This document shows positions 1-10,883 of a stretch of DNA of 64,000 nt, in pieces. Positions within the stretch are counted from its first letter, which is position 1; every line of letters starts with the position of its first letter. The stretch lies in NCBI RefSeq assembly GCF_027912515.1, contig NZ_CP115464.1:496001-560000 (forward strand), read 5' to 3'. The DNA is from Brevundimonas sp. NIBR10 (GTDB lineage Bacteria > Pseudomonadota > Alphaproteobacteria > Caulobacterales > Caulobacteraceae). The position numbers and the translations under genes were made by a program. Below the pieces are notes generated by a model. The model searched no databases, was not told where the DNA came from, and was given only the letters and a program-made list of their open reading frames with translations.

Positions 1-676
1 GACGGCCCGCCACATCGTCGGCGAACCACACCGGTGAGCCCATCAGCCGATCAAGCCGCCAGTCGCGCGCCCCGGCGATCTCGATCACCGCGCAGCGGCT
101 TTTGATCTCGTCGATGAAGGGGGTGAACAGCTGGCGGTTGATGCCGTTCCTGTAGAGTTGATCCGGCGCCCGGTTCGAGGTCACGGCCAGCACGACCCTC
201 CTCTCGAACAGGGCGTCGAACAGCCGACCCAGGATCATGGCGTCGGCGATGTCGGTGACCTGAAGCTCGTCGAAGCACAGCAGCCGGGCCTCGGACGCGA
301 TCAGGTCGGCGACCGGCTCGATCGGATCGTCGCCCTTGTGGCTACCGAACACGGCCTTGCGGCTCTTACGGTCGCCCTCGCGCCACTGGCGGACCAGGTC
401 GTGGACCCGGGCCATGAAGGCGTGGAAATGGGCGCGCGTCTTTCTCGGCTCGGGCGAGGCCGAGACGAACAGGTCCATCAGCATCGACTTGCCTCGCCCG
501 GGAGGCCCCCAGATGTAGAGACCGCGCACCTCGGGCTGTTTGCCGAACAGGCCCTTCTTCGCGAGGTCCTCCTCCAGCCGCTCCAGGGCCGCGATCAGCG
601 GACCCTGCGCCGGATCGGGGGCGATGACGCCTTCCTCGACGCGGATGTCATAAGCGGAACGAATACGGGAGCCCAT
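1..676 (-). CDS. zapE: Cell division protein ZapE (AFG1-like ATPase), partial
   Basis: The minus strand is open from an ATG at 676 to the window edge (225 codons), so the C-terminus is missing. The translation begins MGSRIRSAYD and has a Walker A motif GPPGRGKS near residue 58 and a Walker B-like CFDELQVTD. This is the AFG1/ZapE family of P-loop ATPases; ZapE acts at the FtsZ ring in proteobacteria. The phrase 'SNRAPDQLYRNG' is also typical of the family. It diverges from asd, with about 190 bases between the two starts. The identification is firm; the exact start is less certain. Confidence 0.9.
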   Translation of the reverse strand, partial: MGSRIRSAYDIRVEEGVIAPDPAQGPLIAALERLEEDLAKKGLFGKQPEVRGLYIWGPPGRGKSMLMDLFVSASPEPRKTRAHFHAFMARVHDLVRQWREGDRKSRKAVFGSHKGDDPIEPVADLIASEARLLCFDELQVTDIADAMILGRLFDALFERRVVLAVTSNRAPDQLYRNGINRQLFTPFIDEIKSRCAVIEIAGARDWRLDRLMGSPVWFADDVAGR

Positions 677-862
677 CGAACTGGGGCATAGTCTTGCGCA
701 AGCGATGTGAAAAGCGATGACTTCGCCCGCGCGAAGGCTTACATGCCTCGCCCTGCCGCAAGAAACCTTGCAGCAGACACGAAACCAACACCCACGCACC
801 AACCGCGCTCAAGCAGCGAGGCTCCGTGAGCCGAGCGTTAGCGCGTCCGAAGGACTAAGATC

Positions 863-1906
863 ATGGGCTATCGCGTCGCCGTCGTAGGCGCCACCGGCAA
901 TGTCGGCCGGGAAATGCTGACCATCCTCGAGGAACTGAACTTCCCCGTCGAGACCATGCACGCGATCGCCTCGCGAAAATCCAAGGGGATGGACGTCGCC
1001 TGGGGCGACAAGACTATCAAGTGCGAGGACATGGAGACGTTCGACTTCTCCACCGTCGACATCGTCCTGATGTCGGCGGGCGGAACGGTGTCCAAGGCCT
1101 GGTCCGAGAAGATCGGCGCGGCCGGTCCGATCGTGATCGACAACTCCTCGGTCTTCCGCATGGACAAGGACGTCCCCCTGATCGTGCCCGAGGTGAACCC
1201 GGACGCCGTCAAGGATATCCGCAAGAACATCATCGCCAACCCGAACTGCTCGACCGCCCAGCTGGTCGTGGCGCTTAAGCCCCTGCATGACGCGGCCAAG
1301 ATCAAGCGCGTCGTGGTCTCGACCTATCAATCCGTGTCGGGTGCCGGCAAGGAGGGCATGGACGAGCTGTGGAACCAGACCAAGGCCATCTATGGCCTGG
1401 GCGATGCCAAGCCGAAGAAGTTTCCCAAGCAGATCGCCTTCAACGTCATCCCCTACATCGGGTCGTTCAACGAGGACGGCTACACCGACGAAGAGGCCAA
1501 GATGTGGAACGAGGTCCACAAGATGATGGATCCCGAGATCAAGCTGACGGTCACCTGCGTCCGCGTGCCGGTCTTCGTGGGTCACTCCGAGGCCGTGACC
1601 GTCGAGTTCGATAAGCCCATCAGCCCTGACGAGGCCCGCGCCATCCTGCGCGAGGCCCCCGGCGTCCTGGTGGTCGATAAGCAGGAGCACGACGGATACA
1701 TCACCCCCGTCGACGCGGCCGGCGAGCACGCCGTCTATGTGTCGCGGATCCGCAAGGACCACACGGTCGAGAACGGCCTGTGCTTCTGGGTCGTGTCCGA
1801 CAACCTGCGCAAGGGCGCCGCGCTCAACGCCGTCCAGATCGCCCAGCTGCTGGACGAGACGGGGACGATCAAACCGTCGACGGGGTATCGTTCGATCGCG
1901 GTGTAG
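863..1906 (+). CDS. asd: Aspartate-semialdehyde dehydrogenase
   Basis: This 347-residue cytoplasmic enzyme reduces aspartyl phosphate to aspartate semialdehyde with NADPH. The reaction is the branch point to lysine/diaminopimelate, threonine and methionine. The N-terminal GATGNVGRE is the dinucleotide-binding glycine-rich loop, and NPNCSTAQ near residue 130 holds the catalytic cysteine. The length is normal for the family. The gene stands alone: zapE diverges upstream and a palindromic repeat element lies directly downstream. It looks like core genome with no sign of transfer. Confidence 0.97.
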   Translation: MGYRVAVVGATGNVGREMLTILEELNFPVETMHAIASRKSKGMDVAWGDKTIKCEDMETFDFSTVDIVLMSAGGTVSKAWSEKIGAAGPIVIDNSSVFRMDKDVPLIVPEVNPDAVKDIRKNIIANPNCSTAQLVVALKPLHDAAKIKRVVVSTYQSVSGAGKEGMDELWNQTKAIYGLGDAKPKKFPKQIAFNVIPYIGSFNEDGYTDEEAKMWNEVHKMMDPEIKLTVTCVRVPVFVGHSEAVTVEFDKPISPDEARAILREAPGVLVVDKQEHDGYITPVDAAGEHAVYVSRIRKDHTVENGLCFWVVSDNLRKGAALNAVQIAQLLDETGTIKPSTGYRSIAV

Positions 1907-1925
1907 GTGATTGCCCAACATCGCC

Positions 1926-2055
1926 GTCACCCTCGGACTTGATCCGAGGGTCGGACGTCGGGCTGCTCGAACAGTGAAGTGGGGTGAGATCGCGGCCCAA
2001 ACGGCTTTCGGTCTCGCCCCACGTCCGATCCTCGGATCAAGTCCGAGGATGACGG
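1926..2055. repeat. Paired palindromic repeat element (REP/BIME-like)
   Basis: The 157 bases between asd and rarD hold a nested inverted repeat. The left arm has CCCTCGGACTTGATCCGAGG and the right arm TCCTCGGATCAAGTCCGAGG; each is an imperfect palindrome and each is the reverse complement of the other. An inner pair, GTGGGGTGAGA and TCTCGCCCCAC, is also inverted with one mismatch. The whole could fold into a long hairpin or two small ones. This resembles dispersed intergenic palindromes, and it may end transcription of asd. No coding potential is seen. Confidence 0.75.
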
Positions 2056-2063
2056 AGTAGAAT

Positions 2064-2984
2064 GTGAACCCCGCCCCCACCGAGACCCGCAACGCCCTGA
2101 TCGCCGGGCTGGTCTGCTACGTCTGCTGGGGCGTCTTTCCCCTGCTGTTCATGGCCATGGCCAGGGCGGGGTTTTCCGCGCCCGAGATCCTGGCTCAGCG
2201 CGGGCTGTGGGCCGTGGCGTTCGCCGCCGTGCTGGTTCTGGTCACGGGGCGGCTTGATCAGGTCCGGCGCGTCCTGACCACGCCGGCGACCCTGGCCTGG
2301 CTGGCCCTGTCCACGGTGATGATCCTGATCAACTGGGGGGCCTATGTCTGGGCCACCACGAACCATCACACCCTGGAGGCCAGCCTCGGCTACTACATCA
2401 ATCCGCTGCTCAACATGGTGGCGGGTCTGGTCGTGTTCCGCGAGCGGATCGACCGCTGGGGCTGGATCGCCATCGGGGCGGCGGCGGTCGGGGTGGTGTT
2501 GCAGGCGATCGCGCTGGGCCGGGCGCCGTGGCTGTCGCTGGTCATCGCCTTCAGCTTCGCGGCCTATGGCATCATCCGCAAACGGGTCGATGCGGACGCC
2601 CAAACCGGACTGTTCGTCGAATGCCTGCTGATGATCCCGGTCGGGATCGGTCTGTTGCTGTGGCTGAACCAGACGGTCGGCGTCGCCGGCTTCTCCAACC
2701 CGGCGCACTGGGGCTGGGCGATTTCCAGCGGGCTGGCCACCGTCCTGCCCCTGGTCCTGTTCGCCTGGTCGGCGCGGCGACTGCCGCTGTCGACCATCGG
2801 CTTTTTGCAGTTCCTGGCCCCGACGCTTCAGTTCGCCATCGGGGTCGCCTCGGGCGAGCCCCTGACGCCCCTGAGGATCGCCTCGTTCGCCTTCATCTGG
2901 ACCGGTGCCGCCGTCTTTGCGGGGGCCGCCCTGTGGCGCAAACGGGCCGAGCGTCAGGCGATCCGGCTTCAGATCCCCGAATAG
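2064..2984 (+). CDS. rarD: RarD/EamA-family transporter
   Basis: This is a 306-residue inner-membrane protein with about ten hydrophobic helices, and it matches the RarD branch of the EamA drug/metabolite transporter superfamily. The opening NALIAGLVCYVCWGVFPLLF and the segment NHHTLEASLGYYINPLLNM are hallmarks of RarD. The start is GTG at 2064; the overlapping ATG at 2062 is followed at once by a stop. The 3' end overlaps the convergent hydrolase gene by 16 bases. The substrate is unknown, as it is for most RarD proteins. Confidence 0.9.
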   Translation: MNPAPTETRNALIAGLVCYVCWGVFPLLFMAMARAGFSAPEILAQRGLWAVAFAAVLVLVTGRLDQVRRVLTTPATLAWLALSTVMILINWGAYVWATTNHHTLEASLGYYINPLLNMVAGLVVFRERIDRWGWIAIGAAAVGVVLQAIALGRAPWLSLVIAFSFAAYGIIRKRVDADAQTGLFVECLLMIPVGIGLLLWLNQTVGVAGFSNPAHWGWAISSGLATVLPLVLFAWSARRLPLSTIGFLQFLAPTLQFAIGVASGEPLTPLRIASFAFIWTGAAVFAGAALWRKRAERQAIRLQIPE

Positions 2985-4114
2985 AGGGCCTCGATCAGCC
3001 GGCGTGCGCGCGGATCGCCGATCAGGTGGTGCGACTGGCGGGTCATGACATAGGCGGCCGACAGCTTCGCATCGGCGTCTGCGAAGGCGCACGAACCACC
3101 CCAGCCGCAGTGACCGACAGCGTCCGGGTTCGGGCCAAAGATGCCGATCCCGGCGTTGCGCGTATATCCGGCACCCCAGCTCAAGGTGAAGGGCAGGACG
3201 CGGTCCAGGCCGTGGATGCGCTCGCTGCTTACCGCCTCGACCACCTCCGGCGACAGGATGGCCTTGCCGTCCAGCAGCCCGTCGTTGGCGAGGACGTTGA
3301 GGATCCGCGCGAGGTCCAGCGCCGTGCCATGCAGATTTGCCGACGGAATCTCCATCGTGCGCCACTCGGCCGACCCGCGCCCGCCGGGGGCCGAGCCCTT
3401 GTCGAGGAAGGCGGCGGTCTTGACCGCGTCGATGGGCCCGAGGTCCACGGCCTTGCCCGGCTTGCGCATGGTGGCGACGCGACCGTGCTCCGTCTCCGGC
3501 AGCCCGATCCACAGGTCCAGACCGAAGGGTTGGGCAAAATCCTCGCGCAGGGCCCGGCCCATGGTCCGGCCGTCGGCGCGCCGGAACACCTCACCCGCCA
3601 GATAGCCGATCGTGATCGGGTGATAGCCGGACGCCGTCCCCGGCGGCCACATCGGCGCCTGGGCGCACAGCCGGTCCAGCACCGCCTGTCGGTCGAACCA
3701 GATGGTCGGATCGACCGGCGCGTCGAAGCCCGGCAGACCGTCCTGATGCGACATCATCTGGGCCAGGGTGATCGCCGCCTTGCCCGCCTGACCGTACTCG
3801 GGCCAGATCTCGGCGACCGGCCGGTCGTAGTCCAGAAGACCGCGCTCGACACAGGTCGCGATCAGCAGGGCCATGACCGCCTTGCCGGTCGAGAAGACCG
3901 GCGTCAGCGTCGTCTGGACGAAAGGCGTGGCGCTGCGGGGATCGGCGAGCCCCGCCCACAGGTCGATGACCGTCTCGCCCGCCAGCACGACGCTGAACCG
4001 CGCGGCCTGCTCGTCCAGGCCTTCGGGCGCATCGGTGAAGTTGGCGGCAAAGGCGTCACGGACGGCGGCGAACCGCGCCGGGCAGACGCCGTGGATCTCG
4101 GGCAGGTCGGTCAT
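2969..4114 (-). CDS. Serine hydrolase of the beta-lactamase/esterase family (class C fold)
   Basis: This 381-residue protein has the SxxK active-site motif in VFSTGKAVM (Ser75, Lys78), a Tyr-containing SGYHPITIGYLAG that fits the second catalytic motif, and the family-typical LAQMMSHQDGLPGF. These point to the penicillin-binding/esterase family VIII group, which hydrolyses short esters more often than beta-lactams. No signal peptide is seen, so a cytoplasmic location is likely. It converges on rarD. The family is secure, the substrate is not. Confidence 0.88.
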   Translation of the reverse strand: MTDLPEIHGVCPARFAAVRDAFAANFTDAPEGLDEQAARFSVVLAGETVIDLWAGLADPRSATPFVQTTLTPVFSTGKAVMALLIATCVERGLLDYDRPVAEIWPEYGQAGKAAITLAQMMSHQDGLPGFDAPVDPTIWFDRQAVLDRLCAQAPMWPPGTASGYHPITIGYLAGEVFRRADGRTMGRALREDFAQPFGLDLWIGLPETEHGRVATMRKPGKAVDLGPIDAVKTAAFLDKGSAPGGRGSAEWRTMEIPSANLHGTALDLARILNVLANDGLLDGKAILSPEVVEAVSSERIHGLDRVLPFTLSWGAGYTRNAGIGIFGPNPDAVGHCGWGGSCAFADADAKLSAAYVMTRQSHHLIGDPRARRLIEALYSGI

Positions 4115-4130
4115 CGGAACGTTTGCGGCG

Positions 4131-4289
4131 TCAGTCCTGCATCAGGTCCGGGTCCGGCCCCTCGCCGGCCTCGAAGGCGGCCTGTGCGGCCTTGCGTTCA
4201 GCCTTCTTGGCGGCCTTTTCGGCGGCCTTCTTGGCGTCGGCGCGCTCGCGCTCCTGGCGCTCGAAACTGTAGTTGGGCTTCCTGGCCAT
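4131..4289 (-). CDS. Small highly charged conserved protein (52 aa)
   Basis: An ATG at 4289 opens a 52-residue reading frame beginning MARKPNYSFERQERER and ending in PDLMQD. The middle is a run of Lys/Ala/Glu expected to form one basic helix. It lies 16 bases upstream of the serine hydrolase start on the same strand and could be co-transcribed with it. Small proteins with this MARKPNYxFER opening occur in alphaproteobacteria, but I know of no assigned function. Codon use matches that of the neighbours, which supports it being real. Confidence 0.7.
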   Translation of the reverse strand: MARKPNYSFERQERERADAKKAAEKAAKKAERKAAQAAFEAGEGPDPDLMQD

Positions 4290-4428
4290 GGATCAGGCTC
4301 TCTTTCCGTAGGTCGTACCGCCTGACGAGCCGTCGTCGGCGCGTTAGCCGACCTGTTTGAGCCAAGTCGGCCTTGGGGACAACCGCAACCGCTGTTTCGG
4401 ACGATCGTGCAGGGATAACTGTCAGTCG

Positions 4429-5133
4429 TCAGGCCGACCATGCGGGAATCGTCGGGGCAGGCGGCCGATAGCCGTCTTCGATCAGAGCGGACTGTCGCCG
4501 AGACACCGGGCCTCCGATCCCCAAAAACAACAGACCGGCCGCGACTTGAAGCAGAAGCGACACCGCCATCGCGACATCAACCTGCGCCAGAAGCTCTGCG
4601 GACATCGCGTTTCGGCTGAAGACGTTGGCGATGTTCGAGACGATCCCGCCGACCAGGACCAGACCCCACCACCAGCGCAGCATGGCGGGGTCAGGCAGAG
4701 CCTTCCAGCCCTCGGGCTTCAGGCTGCTCCGCCACAGTTCGCTGGTCATCGAATAGGGCCGGAACAGGGACAGGATCGGAATGATGAAATACCACACGGC
4801 CCAGCGCGGTCGCGTCTCCATCCCACGGGTCAGAACCTGACCGTTCCGCACGGAGCGCAAATACCATTTCAGCACCAGAATGACGCAGACGACATAGGCC
4901 AGGACAAACAGGGCGATGACTCCCAGGTAGGCCAGATCCTGAAGGGGGGCGTGGCCGAAAATATCGTTCTCGGTCATGTAGACGTCGCCGAGTTCGAACA
5001 GGCCTGTCGCCCGCCAAACCGACACCCCAGCCAAAGCCAGGGCGGACAGGATGAACATCCAGGCCCAGACACGGATCGCGCCCCACAGCTTCAGGCTCGA
5101 TCTGGGTTCGACGGATTTCGTCTTGCGCGCCAT
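4429..5133 (-). CDS. DUF4328-type membrane protein
   Basis: This is a 234-residue protein with about six hydrophobic segments. It has the DUF4328 signature block, in which a PRWAVWYFIIPILSLFRPY stretch is followed by MTSELWRSS. A basic N-terminus (MARKTKSVEPR) precedes the first helix. Function is unknown for the family. It diverges from mutS with about 95 bases between the starts. Nothing nearby suggests a role. Confidence 0.8.
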   Translation of the reverse strand: MARKTKSVEPRSSLKLWGAIRVWAWMFILSALALAGVSVWRATGLFELGDVYMTENDIFGHAPLQDLAYLGVIALFVLAYVVCVILVLKWYLRSVRNGQVLTRGMETRPRWAVWYFIIPILSLFRPYSMTSELWRSSLKPEGWKALPDPAMLRWWWGLVLVGGIVSNIANVFSRNAMSAELLAQVDVAMAVSLLLQVAAGLLFLGIGGPVSRRQSALIEDGYRPPAPTIPAWSA

Positions 5134-5228
5134 AGTGGTGTCTCCAACCAGCAGTAGAAGGCCATTTCAGGCAAAGCTTGGCAAGTGCTTGAGGCTGAGG
5201 CCGTGATCCGTCACCCTGTCGCCATCCC

Positions 5229-7910
<2,682 letters not shown>

Positions 7911-7919
7911 CAGACGGCG

Positions 7920-8318
7920 TCACTTCTCCTTCAGCCGCTTCACCGCTTCGCCGGCCTGATCCCGGTGCCGGCGCTTGATGTTCGCCCCGAGTGTGGCGAT
8001 CAGGGCGGCGAACACCGCCGCGTCATCCGTGAAGCCGATGCCCGCGAAGATGTCGGGGATGGCGTCCAGCGGCAGGACGAAATAGGCGAGCGCCCCCAGC
8101 ATCATCCCCTTGGCCGCCGTCGGCGTCTCAGGGTCGCGGGCGGCGTAGTAGACGGAGAACAGCTGATCGAGGAAGGGCACGCGGGCGGCGGTCGAGACCA
8201 CCTTGGGCCAGAAGCCGCGCTTCACCTTGACCTCGTTGGCGCGCACCACGGCAGGTACCAGCGCCTTGGCCGGGTCCAGCACATCGTCTGGCGTAACAGG
8301 TTGTGATCGGGACGGCAT
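7920..8318 (-). CDS. YkvA-family (DUF1232) membrane protein
   Basis: The DUF1232 core is seen in YYAARDPETPTAAKGMMLGALAYFVLPLDAIPDI, where the ALAYFVLPxDxIPD motif defines the family. I place the start at the ATG at 8318 (132 aa, MPSRSQPVT) because GGAGGG lies ten bases upstream. An ATG at 8360 would add 14 residues and also has a possible GGGAG. A cytoplasmic N-terminal region precedes the hydrophobic part. The function of YkvA proteins is unknown. It ends nine bases from the mutS stop. Confidence 0.85.
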   Translation of the reverse strand: MPSRSQPVTPDDVLDPAKALVPAVVRANEVKVKRGFWPKVVSTAARVPFLDQLFSVYYAARDPETPTAAKGMMLGALAYFVLPLDAIPDIFAGIGFTDDAAVFAALIATLGANIKRRHRDQAGEAVKRLKEK

Positions 8319-8373
8319 CGCCGCTAAACCCTCCGCATCGGCCTTCGATCCCGACAACATAGGAACTCCCGCG

Positions 8374-9156
8374 ATGAAACTCGACTCCTCCATCTCGGCC
8401 GTCGTCACCGGCGGGGCCTCGGGCCTCGGCGAGGGCACGGCGCGCGCCATCGCCGCCACCGGCGCCAGGGTCGCCCTGTTCGACATGAACGAGGAGAAGG
8501 GCGAGGCCATTGCGGCCGAGATCGGCGGGGTCTTCTGCAAGGTCGATGTGACCAGCGACGAAGAGGTCGCCGCCGCCTTCGCCAAGGCCCGCGCTGCCCA
8601 CGGCCAGGAACGGCTGACCGTCAACTGCGCCGGTATCGCCACCGGCCAGAAGACCGTCTCGCGCAAGAGGGACACGGGCGAGATCCGCGCCCACGACATG
8701 GCGTCGTTCGAGCGCACCGTGCGGATCAACCTGTTCGGCACCTTCCGCGTCCTGTCGCAGTCTGCCCTGGGCATGGTGACCCTGGACCCGATGGAGGACG
8801 GCGAGCGCGGCCTGGTGGTCAATACGGCCTCGGTCGCGGCCCAGGACGGCCAGATCGGCCAGGCGGCCTATTCGGCGTCCAAGGGCGGCGTCTATGCCAT
8901 GACCCTGCCCATCGCCCGGGACCTGGCCCAGGAGGGCATCCGGGTGAACACCATCCTGCCCGGCATTATGTGGACCCCGATGATGGCCGGCATGGACCAG
9001 AAGGTTCAGGACAGCCTCGCCGCCGCCATCCCCTTCCCCAGCCGCCTCGGCCGCCCCGCCGACTATGCGTCCCTGGTGCTGGAACTGGCCCGCAACGTCT
9101 ACATCAACGGCGAATGCATCAGGCTTGATGGAGCCATACGGCTCGCGCCGCGCTGA
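8374..9156 (+). CDS. SDR-family dehydrogenase (3-hydroxyacyl-CoA dehydrogenase type 2-like)
   Basis: This is a 260-residue short-chain dehydrogenase/reductase. It has the TGGASGLGEGTA nucleotide-binding loop, the NCAG motif in VNCAGIATG, and the catalytic Ser-Tyr-Lys set in NTASVAAQDGQIGQAAYSASK. The pattern, including DMNEEKG after the first strand, resembles the type 2 3-hydroxyacyl-CoA dehydrogenases that act in fatty or branched-chain acid oxidation. The start at 8374 follows GGAACTCCCGCG and removes an implausible upstream extension. A hairpin (CTGATCGG/CCGATCAG) overlaps the stop codon but has no T-run. Confidence 0.9.
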   Translation: MKLDSSISAVVTGGASGLGEGTARAIAATGARVALFDMNEEKGEAIAAEIGGVFCKVDVTSDEEVAAAFAKARAAHGQERLTVNCAGIATGQKTVSRKRDTGEIRAHDMASFERTVRINLFGTFRVLSQSALGMVTLDPMEDGERGLVVNTASVAAQDGQIGQAAYSASKGGVYAMTLPIARDLAQEGIRVNTILPGIMWTPMMAGMDQKVQDSLAAAIPFPSRLGRPADYASLVLELARNVYINGECIRLDGAIRLAPR

Positions 9157-9287
9157 TCGGTAGAGCCGATCAGCCGGCCTCCAAGGGGGCTGCCGCCCGG
9201 CTCGCGGAGCCTCGCTGTTGGAATTCTGCGTTAGGGGTCTTGCGGTAAGGTTCGCCCCTCCGCTATACGCCCGCCTCCGACTGAAGT

Positions 9288-9362
9288 GCGGGCGTAGCTC
9301 AGTGGTAGAGCACAACCTTGCCAAGGTTGGGGTCGAGAGTTCGAATCTCTTCGCCCGCTCCA
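9288..9362 (+). tRNA. tRNA-Gly (anticodon GCC)
   Basis: A full cloverleaf can be drawn. The acceptor arms GCGGGCG and CGCCCGC pair; the D arm lies in GCTCAGTGGTAGAGC. The anticodon stem CAACC/GGTTG encloses TTGCCAA with GCC at 9320-9322, and the T arm contains TTCGAAT. The CCA end is encoded. It is the last core-type feature before the metal-resistance genes. tRNA 3' ends are common integration sites, so it may mark an island boundary. Confidence 0.97.
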
Positions 9363-9397
9363 GTCGAGATTGCCAAGGCAATCAATAGGTTATGGCA

Positions 9398-9432
9398 GGG
9401 CGATCCCAACGGGATCGCCCACCCTATTTTTT
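9398..9432 (+). terminator. Rho-independent terminator after tRNA-Gly
   Basis: A perfect ten-base stem GGGCGATCCC/GGGATCGCCC with an AAC loop is followed by ACCCTA and six T residues. It sits 36 bases after the tRNA and should end its transcript. The remaining bases up to about 9640 are relatively AT-rich and hold no gene that I can recognise. Confidence 0.9.
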
Positions 9433-9647
9433 ACGCCGCTACCACACCGCTACCAAAAATCTTTTGCTGGCGAGCGTTCGTCTGTCCACTGGCAAGGCGC
9501 ATTGCGGTGAAAGCCCCTGAAATCTGCTGAAAAGATCGCATTAATTTCTGAAGATATCGGCTCGCGAGCAGATCTCGGGAAATAGTGCCTTGGAGACGAT
9601 GCCATACGCTTCGTCCGCTTCTGGTCCGCCGAGATTGCTCCCCCTGG

Positions 9648-10142
9648 TCACCCCGGCCCGTGTGTTGCCGAAACAGCATGGGATCCTGTGACCGTAGAGG
9701 CCCGGTGGTCGCCTTCCGCGCACAGGTCGTGATCGTGCAGCACCTCGATCACCTTGCAGGCCGACACCCGGCCGCCGGCGCATTCCGCCGACATCCGCGA
9801 CAGTTCGGTTCGCAGGGCCTGGAGTTGCGCGATCTTCTCCGTGACGTCCGCCAGATGACGCTGAGCGATCGCATTGGCATCGCCACAGGGCCGATCGGGA
9901 TGGTCCGACAGATCAAGCAGCGAGCGGATGGCGTCCAAGTCAAACCCCAGCTGACGTGCATGACGGATGAAGGACAACCGACGCAGGGCGGCGCCGTCAT
10001 AGAGGCGACGGTCGCTGGCCGTGCGAGGCGGCGGCGCCAGGAGGCCAATCTGTTCATAGAAGCGGATGGTCGGGACCTTCACGCCCGTGGCCGCGGCGAG
10101 CTTGCCTATAGATTGGAGAAGCGAGGGGACGGAAGAAGCCAT
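9648..10142 (-). CDS. MerR-family metal-responsive regulator (CadR/ZntR/PbrR type)
   Basis: This 164-residue protein has a MerR winged helix (IGKLAAATGVKVPTIRFYEQIGLL), then a dimerisation helix. Cys86, Cys121, Cys129 and Cys141 are in the positions expected for metal ligands of the CadR/ZntR/PbrR group, and a short His-containing tail follows. It should sense Zn, Cd or Pb in the cytoplasm and untwist the divergent promoter to switch on the efflux operon. I chose the ATG at 10142 because it begins just before the helix-turn-helix; no strong ribosome site precedes it, so a leaderless message is possible. Confidence 0.9.
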   Translation of the reverse strand: MASSVPSLLQSIGKLAAATGVKVPTIRFYEQIGLLAPPPRTASDRRLYDGAALRRLSFIRHARQLGFDLDAIRSLLDLSDHPDRPCGDANAIAQRHLADVTEKIAQLQALRTELSRMSAECAGGRVSACKVIEVLHDHDLCAEGDHRASTVTGSHAVSATHGPG

Positions 10143-10159
10143 GACGTGAGAATAAGCGC

Positions 10160-10190
10160 TTGATCCTCTAGTCGCTAGAGGATGCATAAG
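10160..10190 (+). promoter_or_regulatory. MerR-type promoter/operator for the efflux operon
   Basis: A -35 element TTGATC (10160-10165) and a -10-like CATAAG (10185-10190) are separated by 19 bases, the overlong spacing typical of MerR promoters. The spacer contains a perfect nine-base dyad, ATCCTCTAG/CTAGAGGAT around TCG. This is the classic MerR-family activator site. It rules out the ATG at 10182 as the start of the first efflux gene. Confidence 0.85.
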
Positions 10191-10217
10191 TCGCCCGACG
10201 TCCAGCCGGAGCCTCCG

Positions 10218-10883
10218 ATGACCGAGCCCCTGATCCAAGACGGACCCGCCGCCGCCTGTTGCGGCGCGACCGTCAAATTCGACGGCGCCTCGCCCGCCTA
10301 CCGCCGCATCCTGCTCGCGGTAATCGCGATCAACGCGGTGGCCTTCGTGGCCGTCGCGGGCGGCGCCCTGGCCCAGCGCTCGGCGTCTCTCGGGGCCAAT
10401 GCGCTAGACTTCCTCGCCGACAGCGCGACCTACGCCATCAGCCTGTGGGCGATCGGCAGGTCCGTGCGGGTCCGTTCCCGGGCCGCTCTGCTCAAGGGCG
10501 CGAGCCTGGGGCTGCTGGCCGGGTTCATCCTCGGTTTCGCCATCTGGCGGGCTGTGTCGGGTGCGCCGCCCGAAGGGACGGTGATCACCGGCCTGGGCCT
10601 GTTTGGCTTCCTCGCCAACGCAATCGCCGCCCTGCTGCTCGTGCAGCATCGCGATGGCGACGCCAATGTCCGTTCCGTCTGGCTCTGCACGCGCAACGAT
10701 CTGATCGAAAGCCTCGTGGTCGCGGCGGCCGGCGGCCTCGTCTGGTTGACCGCCTCGCGCTGGCCCGATCTGGTTGCAGGCGGCATTCTCGCTGCGGTGT
10801 TCCTGCAATCCGCCTGGTCTATCGTCAGCCAATCGCGGGCGGAGCTCAGGGCGGCCGCACGCCAACCGGAGACCCAGTCATGA
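10218..10883 (+). CDS. Short cation-diffusion-type transporter
   Basis: This 221-residue membrane protein has about six helices. The LGANALDFLADSATYAISLW stretch matches the metal-binding second helix of cation diffusion facilitators, with Asp-x-x-x-Asp in place of His-x-x-x-Asp. RNDLIESLVVAAAGG fits helix five. The usual C-terminal cytoplasmic domain is absent, so it is shorter than CzcD. It probably exports Zn, Cd or Co. It is first in the MerR-driven operon, and its stop overlaps the next start (ATGA). Confidence 0.8.
   Translation: MTEPLIQDGPAAACCGATVKFDGASPAYRRILLAVIAINAVAFVAVAGGALAQRSASLGANALDFLADSATYAISLWAIGRSVRVRSRAALLKGASLGLLAGFILGFAIWRAVSGAPPEGTVITGLGLFGFLANAIAALLLVQHRDGDANVRSVWLCTRNDLIESLVVAAAGGLVWLTASRWPDLVAGGILAAVFLQSAWSIVSQSRAELRAAARQPETQS

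Noticed and set aside
809..2092. Long minus-strand reading frame opposite asd
   Set aside because: It is antisense to a clear asd gene, has the Asp/Arg/His/Gly-rich composition of GC-rich shadow frames, and matches no family.
9431..9679. Integrase remnant after the tRNA
   Set aside because: The short frames here show no tyrosine-recombinase motif; only the position suggests it.
10182..10217. ATG at 10182 as the start of the first CDF gene
   Set aside because: It falls inside the operator dyad and upstream of the -10 element, so it would not be in the transcript; the ATG at 10218 is used.
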